Positions 1 to 9,832 of a stretch of 64,000 bases of DNA are shown here, piece by piece. The DNA comes from Symsagittifera roscoffensis. Lineage: Eukaryota; Xenacoelomorpha; Acoela; Convolutidae. The notes beneath the pieces are model-generated. The model had not been told where the DNA came from. It made no database searches and saw only the letters and a program-made list of their open reading frames with translations. Position 1 is the stretch's first letter, and every line of letters starts with the position of its first letter. A program made the position numbers and the translations under genes. The stretch spans positions 40,878,379 to 40,942,378 of the forward strand of contig NC_087067.1 of the NCBI RefSeq assembly GCF_963678635.1, in the 5' to 3' direction.

Positions 1-351
1 TGATACAACATCTTTGAAACCACATTTTTTGTGCTGCATCAGATTCATTCAATATGAAACACGTACCTCCAGCTTTAGGTGGGCCCCTATTTGTTTCTTG
101 TCGAAACATACGAAGTTTTGGTTCACCTAAGTTTTTTTAACGTCTAAATATTTTTCGACTTATGTTTTTTTTTGGTGTTTTTTTTTGTATTGCAAGTAGT
201 GCAAAACTCCGTTTTGCCTCTGTATTAGAATTTTCTTGCAATGAAGCGCTAAATGATGAAAACTTTTTGCTTGGATTAAAACTTAATTTAGTTTTTATCT
301 AACAAAGCTGACTCGCTCGCTTATTGAACATTTTTTTTTCAATTGCAAAAT

Positions 352-411
352 GATTTTATTCTAAATTAGATTGATTTTTGTGATCTTATTCTAAATCAGA
401 TTGATTTTTGT
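352..411. repeat. 30-bp direct repeat, two copies
   Basis: Two adjacent 30-bp units (352-381 and 382-411) of the form GATTTTATTCTAAATTAGAT followed by TGATTTTTGT differ at two positions. This is a simple tandem duplication with no visible coding role. Confidence 0.8.
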
Positions 412-1089
412 CAAGTTTCAGTAAATTCATTCCTTCAACCTAAAATAACTAAAGTTACTTGGAACTTGACTGTTGGTACAAATCGGATAATTGTATAAAA
501 ATAATGTTTGAAGCAGCCAATCATTTTTTGCGAATGAAATAAAGCATTTGATGTAACATATTGGATCGTTTTTGCAGGGATATCATTTCAATATTTTTTA
601 TTGATTTATTTGCTCCGACCAACGAAAACGGCAAGAATTTTGTTTTGGGTGTGTTACGTTTTTTCCTTTTTTTTGCTTAACAAGCAAAATCGATTCATAA
701 AAATTATCAACGGAAAAAAGTTGATTGATTTTTACTACCAAAACTCTACAATTATGGTGTCCTCAACAAAAGTTTGCAATAAAACTTGATTTCATTAAAA
801 CTCAAGCGTGTAAATTGAGCAGAAACGTCGTATAAAACGAAAGCAAATTTCGCTTGAGTTGGTGAAAATATCATTTGAACGAAAATAAAATCTATTTCAA
901 AGCTTTGTACAGCAATTTTAAAGCAGTAAGAGGCTTTTACCAAAATTTAAGTGTAAACATTGTCGATAAGAATTGAAAAATTTATAGATTTTTTTGGTTT
1001 TTTCTTTTTTTAGTTTTGTTGTTCTTTTTTGACAACATAAAATATTGATTATGCCATTTTCAGCTATAAAAAGGCAGAATGTTTCAACT

Positions 1090-2620
1090 TTTTCTCGTTT
1101 GATACGCATAAAAGTGTGATAGTTTTTTGCACAAAATAATCCCAAAATAAAATTAGAAGTGTTTAATCTTGTTTTGTAAATGCCTCAGTCATTTTTTCTG
1201 AAATTTGATGGTCAAAAACACAATTTATTTCTAAAAAGGCATTTCTAAGCCAACCAGAAAAAATTTTCAAAAACATTACTTGGCTCATTAAAAGAAGTAT
1301 TGAACTGTTTTTTTTTACTTGGCTCATTAAAAAAAAGTATTAAACTGAATTTTTCAAAATTTAGGACAAAAAGGTGTTCGTCATTACCTTCAGGACAAAC
1401 AGCATTTTTTAAATAAAATTTTCGAATTTTGTATTGTTAAAAGTGCTAAGAAGGGCATTCATTGATTTTTTCGACTGAAAGGGAATTCATGAATTGAAGG
1501 ATGTTTGTTGATGATGATACTCTTGCTTTTCACTGATTAGGCGATGGGTTGCAACGTGAGTACAACAAGGGGATCATGTGTTTGTATCTGAATGTCAATA
1601 TTAAATCGAAATTATCAAATCGTATTACCTAGATCATGAAAAATTTTTTTTGGTAATATCAGATCGACGAAAACCACTTTGTGAGCCCTTGTGTTCATCA
1701 ACCCTTGATAGAACTGGTTTGTATGATTTGGGTATTAGAACATATTTCTGAGCAGCCAACCATTTTCTGACTAAAGCAAATATTTCGAGATATCCCGCTG
1801 AATATTTTCCAAGGCTAAATTTACAAAGATATAGTTTATAATAATTTGTTCTGGCCTTGTGAAGAAATTGTCAGGTGGCTTTCTTTCTTTGTTTTCTTTT
1901 ATGTTTTCTAAGCAAAATTATTTGCCAAAATCAAAATCGGACAAAATTATTTTATATATTTGAAAAAAAACCTTACAGTGGCGATTCGAATAACAAAAAA
2001 AAACAGAAAATTTAAATAATTTTAAATTTACAAAGTGATTTTTTTAGTTTCTGTTTTGTTGTTATTTCTTAGACAAAAGACGTACGTAATCTATTATGTT
2101 TTTGCTGTTTTTTTACCACGCTGCGCACATTAATTGACAGGTTTTTTGCAAAAAAAATTATAAAATGTGATTAGAGCTGTTTATTCTCGTTTTGTACAAA
2201 AAAAGTAGTCATTTTCTGGAAATTTGATAGCCAAAAACGTTATATATTTTTATAGGACACATTCTCACCAAACCAAAGGAAATCGAAATAGCAACTGGCT
2301 CAATAAACAAGGCATTCAATTGATATTTGTATTTTTTTTGAAAGATATGCGTTTTTTCCGTATTTATTTTAAACCACCCAATTGGATACAATTTGTTTTT
2401 TTTCTTTAATTTTCCGAATGCCCCTGTCATTCATTTTAAGACACAGAAGCTACTTAGTTTTTCTTTAGTCCACAATTGATTTCTTTAAATTGGCTAAAAC
2501 AGTGAAATCCGAAATTGAAGGATCTTTTTTGATGAGTGTTTGCATTATTTCTCACTGATTCAACGCTGGGCCAGCTGTGAGTACAACACGTGGATCTTGT
2601 TTTGGCTTCCCGCATCCAAG
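1090..2620. repeat. Diverged direct duplication of about 0.5 kb
   Basis: The stretch at about 1,090-1,620 aligns by eye with about 2,110-2,620, offset about 1,020 bp. Shared landmarks are a TTTTTTGCA block, 'aaatttgatgg' / 'aaatttgatag', 'ggctcattaa' / 'ggctcaataa', and 'ttgaaggat...gatga...cactgatt...gtgagtacaaca'. Matches near 500 and 1,750 suggest the duplication reaches further left with indels. It is old, unidentified repeat DNA. Confidence 0.55.
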
Positions 2621-3239
2621 TTTAGGCATAAGTAATCGATTATAACGGATTATTATGATGATTTTTTGACATTTACCATTGATTATAATTATCAAAACTT
2701 TAGAACTTAACGTTTTCTTAAATGGAAAATGAACTACTTTATCTTAACTTCAAAATTATAAAAGCTAATTCACTTTAAAACAAAGTATTTACATCTGAAA
2801 AACTAATACTGTTTTGTGTATATCAAATATTTCAATCACATCTGAGAAATAACAGTTTAAGTTGAGTTTTCAGGATATTAGGTGTAAGCCGCAATTAATC
2901 TTTTTTATTATTGTTCAAGGCTTCAGGGAAACTCTTTGCTGCATTTCTTTGTATGAAGGCAGAAATTCTGCTGAAGCAGGTAATGTTACTTTTCTTAAAA
3001 TTTTTTAAATCTATTTTTTGTTTTTTGTTTTCTGCAATGAGAAAAAACCGCATAAAAGACTATTGCATGATCATTGCTCGTAAAATAGTTTCAAAGCTTT
3101 GGGGGTTTTCCCATGAAAAAACTAAAAGTTTATAATTTGCAAAATTTTTAAGACCAATTACCAAAAAAACACGTGTTTTTAATTTTCGCAATCAGTTTTA
3201 GGCAATTCTTTCTTTTCGCAAAATCGGAATTGATCTTCA

Positions 3240-3420
3240 AAATGATAAACAGTTTGGCTGGCTAGAGCGCGTGGGATGGTTTTGTGCGGTATCCTTGCTC
3301 AACAGTATTCCCTCTCAATATCGGATCCAAAGCTACAAAACGTCGTGGGGCGCTAATGTATAAATAGGCTTTTGTTCTGTTCGGCCGCTGCAGTCATTTC
3401 TAAGTATCTTATTATAAAAC
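3240..3420 (+). promoter_or_regulatory. Candidate TATA-type promoter
   Basis: A locally GC-richer block contains TATAAATAG at 3359-3367, with a pyrimidine/CAGTCATT initiator-like site about 30 bp downstream (3390-3398). That spacing fits a pol II core promoter. No convincing ORF follows, so a transcript would be non-coding, spliced far downstream or decayed. The motif could also occur by chance in AT-rich DNA. Confidence 0.3.
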
Positions 3421-3699
3421 TCGTATTTTTTTCAAAACAATTGTGTGTCTCTGTTTTTTTTGCCGTTTTCTAATAGCCGGAAGTTGTTTCTGATCAAAAA
3501 AGTAAAACTGTTAGTAGCAATAAGTATCCAAACGCATGACTAACTCTAATTTTTAGAACCTCATATTGACTTTTTACAAAACAAAACAAAAACTGTTTCG
3601 AGTAACATTTTCAATACATGGAAAATTTTTTGTTACTATGATGGTTTGTTTCTCAAATCCTTAGCAGATTTTATGCCAATCTGTTCCTAGTAAATACTG
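3421..3699. other. AT-rich spacer
   Basis: No ORF, repeat or motif recognised. Confidence 0.5.
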
Positions 3700-4410
3700 T
3701 AATTCAGATCTGAAATAATTTTTTTCAGATCTGAATGTAAGATCTGAAATGGACTGTGAAATTTTAAAATAACGCTTGAATACTCCAAGAACGGGTTATT
3801 TCAGAACTAATTTCAGATCTGAAATTTAGTTTTTCTTGGTTATTCAAGATCTGAAAAATCAATGAATTTGTCACAATTTTCGATATTTTAGAAATTTCTG
3901 TATTTGATGGCTTCTGCTAGCTACCAGCAGGTACTCAGCAAAGTCTCTAATCGGAGACTGCTGAATTTGTTTCTCAAAACGTGAGATAAGCATTGGAAAC
4001 GCATAGCTAGCTCAGAAAATTCAAAAATTTGATAGGTCTTATAACAATTTTTGAAAACTTTTTTTAAAAACAGTTGAATAAGAAATTTAGTTTAAAAAAA
4101 AAGAGTTGTGTGAAAAAAGGGGAATCTAAATATAATTAATCTAAATATAATTGTTTAGGTATTAAAGAAACAGCAAAAAATCAAAATTTAATTTTTTGCT
4201 CGAACAGTATAAATTGTAATTTAACAAAAGCTTTCTAAGATCTACTATCAGATAAAAAACTTTGCTTTTCAAAATTATTTCAGATCTGAAAAATTTTATT
4301 TCAGATTAGATCTGAAATTTTCAAACTTTTGTCACGATCCGAATAAAAGAGTTTCAGACCTGATAATGAACATAAATAAGAAATAAAGAATTTCAGATCT
4401 TGTAGAGAAA
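3700..4410. repeat. Cluster of TTTCAGATCTGAAA palindromes
   Basis: The self-complementary motif TTTCAGATCTGAAA, whole or as half-site variants, recurs at about 3703, 3724, 3740, 3810, 3846, 4277, 4297-4320 and 4390. The sites are irregularly spaced, so this is not a simple satellite. It may be a decayed fold-back element or a dense array of binding sites. Confidence 0.6.
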
Positions 4411-4789
4411 TCCGCTGGGTACAGGAAGGACTTCGGATGAATTTTGGCTTTTATGTTGTGATTATAAACATAGTCTAATTTTTACAAAGGGTTAGTACTT
4501 TACCCTCAGAATATCAGTGTGAATCTTGAAATTTAAATTTACCGTTTTTTGAGTGACGAAATAATTGTTCTGACCGTTGAAAATGGGGAGGAACTTTGTA
4601 TTCGGGTGTGTTGTAGAGTTTTAATTTGCTTTTTGCTTTTTCAGGTACCAAAAATAATCATCGGACTGGGTTGATGATATATCATATTGAAATTGAAGTC
4701 TTTTTAGTCGTAATTCGAACCACATTAAAACATTCCTAACTTTTTTCAAGTGTCAAGAAAAACCAGTTTGAAACTTTCGATTTTTCGCC

Positions 4790-5300
4790 TTTAATCGAGC
4801 GAATAAAGCAAGCGAGCAGTTTTGCAACAGATGAGTTATGCCTAATTTAACACCTTAAAACTTAATTTTAAACAAGTAAAACTAACTTTTAGAGTTTTTA
4901 GCTTTATTTGGAAACCAAAAACTTCATAAAGTTCAAAAATTTTCTTCAAAAAATTTTTGAATAAGCATATAGCAAGCGAATAAAGCAAGCGAATAAAGCA
5001 AGCGAGCAGTTTTGCAACAGATGAGTTATGCCTAATTTAAGACCTTAAAACTTAAATTTAAACAAGTAAAACTAGCTTTTAGAGTTTTTAGCTTTATTTG
5101 GAAACCAAAAATTTCAAAAAGTTCAAAAATTTTCTTCAAAAAATTTTTGAATAAGCATATACCAAGCGAATAAAGCAAGCGAATAAAGCAAGCGAGCAGT
5201 TTTGCAACAGATGAGTTATGCCTAATTTAAGACCTTAAAACTTAATTTTAAACAAATAAAACTAACTTTTAGAGTTTTTAGCTTTATTTGGAAACCAAAA
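4790..5300. repeat. 190-bp tandem repeat, about 2.7 copies
   Basis: The segment GAATAAAGCAAGCGAGCAGT recurs at 4801, 4991 and 5181, an exact 190-bp period. The units continue with the same 'tttgcaacagatgag', 'gacctta' and 'gctttatttggaaac' blocks. Copies differ at only a few bases. A short GAATAAAGCAAGC unit is itself doubled at the start of copies 2 and 3. Confidence 0.9.
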
Positions 5301-5862
5301 ACTTTGAAATTTTTATTATGATTTTCTATTCATTTTTCTACAAAAAAATTGTCCAGTTTGCCTATATTACTATGACTCTCCAAGAAACTTAAATTTGATT
5401 TTAACGTCATATCTTTTCATCACAGGAAGCAGAAAAATTACACTACGTTGGAAAAAATTTTCTAAGCCGTTGTTTTCTAAAGACTATGGTCGGTTAATTC
5501 TGTGCTACTTGAACAGTAACTCGCTATCCTTCATTTTTGGAATGGTTTAGCCGATTTTCTTTAAAAATTTTTTGTCGTTACATGTCTGTGATTGAGTCTG
5601 TGTTTGAGTATTGTTTGCTTAGAATTGAGTGTTTTCATCGTAACTTGGATTTGTAAGTCTTCAAACCAATTTTAACGACTATAACATTGCATTTTTTGTA
5701 TCAGTTTTTACTGCTGCTCTATTTGCACAAATTTTCTCGAAACTTCTACGATGATTCACAAAAGATGTCGCAATTGAAGGTTTCCAAAATGTCAACTAAA
5801 AAATTTAATTAATTTTTATTTCGAAGGTGGTGCAAAGTTCTGCTTCATCCATCCCATTGAGT
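5301..5862. other. Non-coding flank of the large LTR element
   Basis: No ORF or motif recognised up to the target-site duplication GCAC at 5863-5866. Confidence 0.5.
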
Positions 5863-5866
5863 GCAC

Positions 5867-6246
5867 TGAGTTTATATGTTAACTGGTAAACTCATAGAGT
5901 AATTTCAGATAAAGTACACCGTCTGCTCGTCACGTTATCTTATTTTCGCCCGGATAGATTCGTGCAACTTCTTAGTCTAATACCAATCTTAATTTTACTC
6001 TTATTTCTCCTAGTCTCAATAGATCTAGTGTACACCGGTTTTTGCGAGTTAGTTTCCAGAATGAGAAAAACTGTATTGTAAGTTTAATTCAAATTGCTCT
6101 GGTGCTGAAACTACAAGTAGTTTCAGCACCTACAAATAAGTGGGTTGTTAGTTTGATGGAGTATGATTGGTTAGTATTCAATATTTTTAAGAGATAAAAT
6201 ATCAGAATAATATCCAATAATAAATTCTAGTTTAGATCTGGTTCCA
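5867..6246 (-). repeat. 3' LTR of the large element
   Basis: 380 bp, aligned by eye over its full length with 39357-39717. On the minus strand it begins TGGAACCAGATC and ends ATATAAACTCA, with GCAC target duplication beyond. It differs from the 5' LTR at scattered bases and by an extra inverted 14-nt copy that makes a 30-bp palindrome at 6101-6130. The divergence points to an insertion that is not recent. Confidence 0.88.
6101..6130. repeat. 30-bp palindrome in the 3' LTR
   Basis: GGTGCTGAAACTAC, then AA, then its exact reverse complement GTAGTTTCAGCACC. The 5' LTR has only the first arm (39588 onward), so the second arm was added here by a local inverted duplication. Confidence 0.85.
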
Positions 6247-7040
6247 CCCATCCGGGGTTTACAGAGTTTTAGTTCTTCAGTGTTCTACTGTAGCGGAGGA
6301 TGGATGATGGTGTCTTTCTTTAGAAGTTGCGAGCATATTTTTTTTCGATTAGGAAGAAGGATTGTTATCACGATCGTTTCGGGAGATCGTATCATGATTT
6401 CTGATCGGTTGTGATGAGTGTTGATTTGGTTTGTTAGAGAATAGCAAGGTTCCAATCTCGTTCGGATGTGGCATGTAGTTTGAATTTGGATGGAGTGCCT
6501 GGTGACTTGAATCTGTACGTATACTTGAACATCGAAATTGCTATTGTTCTGTTTCAATGGGTTTCCTTTGTTGCGATGCCAAGTCGTACTTTAAACCCTT
6601 TGAATGTAGTGACTGTAGGCAGCATTCCGTAGTTGCAGTGTGATTGGGTTGTCAAGTTCCTTGCTGCTCGTTTTTGGGCTGTGTGTAATCTATATACTGC
6701 ATTGTATTATTTACATTTACAAACCTTTGTTAATTTTGTTTTTAGTTAAGATCTTGTATTAAATTTTATCGGAAAAGCGTTCTTGTTTAGTTCAGTTATT
6801 TTAAGAGCTACTCACCCTTGGGTAACTCTCGTCAAAAATAGAGTGTATGTTACAAAGCGTGGATGAAGCACGGTGGATTAGGCCGTCTATAGAGCATGCT
6901 CAGGACGTCCTCTCTGGTGGGTTAGACCAGGATTGGAGTATAAAATCATGCTCTTTTTTTTGGAGGGTCCTTTTTGTGTTCAACCTTTCGTGCCTTTTTT
7001 TAACTGGTTTTTTCCTTTTTTGTCTTGGTTGTGTCCGTTT
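6247..7040 (-). other. 3' untranslated part of the large element
   Basis: Lies between the last 3' module and the 3' LTR. The minus-strand ORF at 6285-6557 (90 aa) is rich in Thr, Ile and Gln, matches nothing recognised and is probably fortuitous. A short purine-rich stretch (GGATGGG on the minus strand) touches the LTR and may be the remnant of a polypurine tract. Confidence 0.45.
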
Positions 7041-9175
7041 TTTCGAAATTCAAATTGTTTGTTTTGGGTTTATCTTTTGACTTTTTTGCGTTTTGATTGT
7101 TTGTGTTCAGACTTGAAAGTAGTCTTCAAAAGAATAATTTATCCAGTTCTAAGCTGGTTTTAATCCGGTTTTAGTACCGTGGGTTTTATTTTCTTAGTCA
7201 TGCTGTTAGGTTGTGGTTTTGTGGTGTTTGGTAATCTGCGTTGGTTAGTTTGGATTTTTATATAATTCCTTTCCAACCGGATTAAAGGAAAGTTTGAAAT
7301 GTGTTAAAACTGGTTAGAGTTGATATCAGTGAAAGTTAGATCAAAAATTCATTATTTTGAACAATTCTTCAAGGGCGAGCTGTGCGATTGTGGATAGAAT
7401 TGTGGGCGAGTGAATAATTAAAGCTATAAAGAAGCGTTTTTGAAAAGGTTAGTACTGCTCTTATCTTATAGGTATCTTTTAGTAATTTACTACTTTGAAA
7501 TTATTAATTTTACGGCTTTATTTGGGGGGTTGAAATTAGCAATCTATTTTCATTTTAAGAATATTTACTGCATATGGGAAAAAAAAATTTATATCAGTTT
7601 ATTGCTGTTTTGGGGGTAAATTTTACTGCTTCATTTGTTATAATTGGTTAATATATAATTTATGATTCTAGAAAAAAATTTTCTGTTTTTGTTTCTTTTT
7701 TCTTTTTTGTAGATGATTGATGATCGTGCCTGTGAAGACTAGAGAAAGAGAGAAAACCTTTCTAAAAAGAATGTTTAGTTTTTGTTCTATATTGTTAGCA
7801 TAATTTTTTAAAATTCATTTTGACTTATTCGTCTGTGAAAAATCCGTGGGGAAAAACGTCGCGGATGATTTCTGATGTTGTTAGTAACTTAGCTACCAAG
7901 CGAATGATGTAATTAGTTTGGAGAAGAGGTCAATACAATTCGAGTGCTTTAATGACTTTGTGCTCTTCAGTGCTAGATGAGAGTTCATAAGGTGTATTTT
8001 GGATGAGGTTATAAAATTTATGGTTATATCTGGTATTATGGATAAATTCTAGGATCGGGTTTTCAACGGGCTGTAGGAATTCGTGTGGGACGATTAGTGG
8101 GCGGGATTTGTCTACGTTGAAGGTTTTGGTTAAGGGAAAGAATATATACATCTGGGTGATGGGATCATAATTGGGAGGATGCCTTGTAGGTTAGTATCTT
8201 TAATACAATAAGTGAAGTTAAGAAAAAATTGTGAGGTATATTTGAAGTTAATGTATTGATATCTGTTGTGAATTTGTCGTGCTGGTGTATTATGAGTGTA
8301 ATGATGTTGGATGAACTTATAGTAAGTATAAGTGTGTCTGTTTAGTTCGTAACATGATTTCGCGTGAACAGTGCAAATCACGTTTTTTGGGTGTGAGGAA
8401 AAGAAAGGTTAGTGAGAAGTTGTTAAATTTGCTAAAATACGAATCATAGGCTTGAATATTACAAAGTGCTGCTGAATTGACGTGGTCGTAATTTCATCCA
8501 AAGTTTTGAGGGGGAAAGCGTATGTGGTTTTTTTGAAGAATTTTTCTGTTAACTGTGGGTTAGCAAATTTATCATCGTTCAGAAAGGTGTCTTCTGGTGA
8601 ATCTGATAAGTTGCTGTTTATATCCGATTTGTGTAAATTGTTTTGGAATGAGTGCTGTTGTTAAAAGGTAGAGTTGAATGCTCCATTGTTCGTTATCATA
8701 TGGGGTGTTATTTAATGGTAGTGGTAGTGGATTGGTGAAGTGATAAAATGATGTCCATGAAAGTGTTGGGTATAATACGTGCTCATCAACATAATTAGGG
8801 TGTTTGTCATTAGGGTCTGAAAGAAAGTAGGTGTATTGGGGGAAAAAGGGTAAACATATTTGAAGATGTTTTTTTATTGTTAGTGTGGAGTGGGTGATTG
8901 ACAAATGTGTTGGCTGTTCCTGGGTGAGAGGGAAATGGAGTATTGGGGAATTTTTTTTTGAAGGTTCGATAGGATCGGTTTGTACTAGATGAGGATGGAT
9001 TTGACGAGTGAGTTGGGTTTGGCGAAGGGGTGTAATTTGACGAGGGAGTTGGGGTTGATGGGTTTGATGATATTATGGATTGTGAGAGTTGGTGAATGGT
9101 TAGTGTCTGAGGGTGCTGTAATTGTTGCTGAAGTGTGATAAAATTGTCGATTTTATGAGATAAATGTGTATTTAC
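7041..9175 (-). pseudogene. Unidentified 3' ORF of the element, module copy A
   Basis: A broken reading frame on the minus strand, seen as ORF pieces at 8572-8904, 8130-8381 and 7930-8151. The same protein pieces recur in copies B (15.4-17.2 kb) and C (17.8-19.7 kb). Conserved islands include a KHPNYVDEHVLYPT block and a VPHEFLQPVE block near the C-terminus. No family is recognised and no catalytic motif is visible. It is the last gene before the 3' LTR, downstream of the envelope-like region. The next pieces lie in different frames, so it is a pseudogene here. About 0.8 kb after the last ORF (7.05-7.9 kb) is non-coding but is also repeated in B and C. Confidence 0.5.
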
Positions 9176-9828
9176 AAAGCTGTTGTCTTCTTCTTTTTCT
9201 GCGTGGGAGCCGAAGTGTGCTCAGCGGCAGCCCTTTGCCAGCTCGATTGCCTTGATTGGATCGTCGGTAAGGACTGAAAGACTTGATTGGATCGTCGGTA
9301 GGCTCGGTTTGTACTAGATGAGGTTGGATTTGACGAGGGACTTGTGTTTGGCGAAGGGGTGTAGTTTGACGAAGGAGTTGGGGTTGATGGGTTTGATGAT
9401 ATTATGGATTGTGAGAGTTGGTGAATGGTTAGTCTCTGAGGGTGCAATAATTGTTGCTGAAGTGTGATAAAATCGTCAAGTTCATGAGTTATTTGTGTAT
9501 TTACAGAGCTGTTGTTGTCTGAAGGTTCACTGTTCAAGGGGGAATATGTGGGTGTTACATTGGAAACGGAAGAGGGAGTGGAAGGAGGTTCGAATCTTAT
9601 TAGGGAATAGAGAGGTTGAAAAGGTGGTTGTGAAAATGTATATGGGCTGGTTTCGGAGTTGTCAAAATCGTCAGGCGTCTCAAGATCTGAGTTATTCAAT
9701 TGGGAAACAGTATTATATAGGGCCATCCTAGAAAAGCAAGAAGTTCGTTTTTCAAACTTACAAAACTTAAAATATGTAAGGGCTGAGATGTATAAGTGTT
9801 TCAATATTACTTTGGTAGAAAAATTCAT
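9172..9828 (-). CDS. Ser/Thr/Pro/Asn-rich ORF, N-terminal part of the 3' ORF, fused to a LINE tail
   Basis: An open frame of 218 codons with no recognised domain. From about residue 35 to 180 it is low-complexity and dominated by Ser, Thr, Pro and Asn, like an extended linker or secreted mucin-like stretch. A related N-terminus occurs at 24461-24831 (shared YNTVSQ.NNSDLETPD block). The last ~35 residues come from a LINE 3' end fragment and end in a Lys run (QKKKKTTAL). The first ~34 residues read into sequence from the envelope-like region, so the natural start is more likely the Met before ALYNTVSQ. It is a chimera of two transposons rather than a host gene. Confidence 0.45.
   Translation of the reverse strand: MNFSTKVILKHLYISALTYFKFCKFEKRTSCFSRMALYNTVSQLNNSDLETPDDFDNSETSPYTFSQPPFQPLYSLIRFEPPSTPSSVSNVTPTYSPLNSEPSDNNSSVNTQITHELDDFITLQQQLLHPQRLTIHQLSQSIISSNPSTPTPSSNYTPSPNTSPSSNPTSSSTNRAYRRSNQVFQSLPTIQSRQSSWQRAAAEHTSAPTQKKKKTTAL
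9177..9295 (-). mobile_element. Short LINE 3' end insertion
   Basis: About 115 bp matching the 3' end of the LINE at 17222-17815 (on the minus strand, ...CCACGCAGAAAAAGAAGAAG), inside the 3' ORF module. The same insertion with the same flanks is at 19676-19795, so it was copied along with the module. Either a severely 5'-truncated LINE insertion or a recombination remnant. Confidence 0.6.
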
Positions 9829-9832
9829 GATC

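Larger units (their letters stand above)
1..3238. other. AT-rich non-coding DNA
   Basis: No ORF here looks like a gene. The short ORFs are rich in Phe, Lys and Leu, as expected from translated A/T tracts. Long T and A runs are frequent. The main structure is a diverged duplication and a 30-bp direct repeat, listed separately. It could be intergenic sequence, a long intron or decayed transposon; nothing distinguishes these. Confidence 0.6.

Noticed and set aside
4790..5300. CRISPR-like array
   Set aside because: The 190-bp units are directly adjacent with no unique spacers; a eukaryotic tandem repeat.
6847..7163. Hydrophobic plus-strand ORFs of 76-77 aa
   Set aside because: Phe/Leu/Cys-rich translation of T-rich DNA within the retrotransposon.
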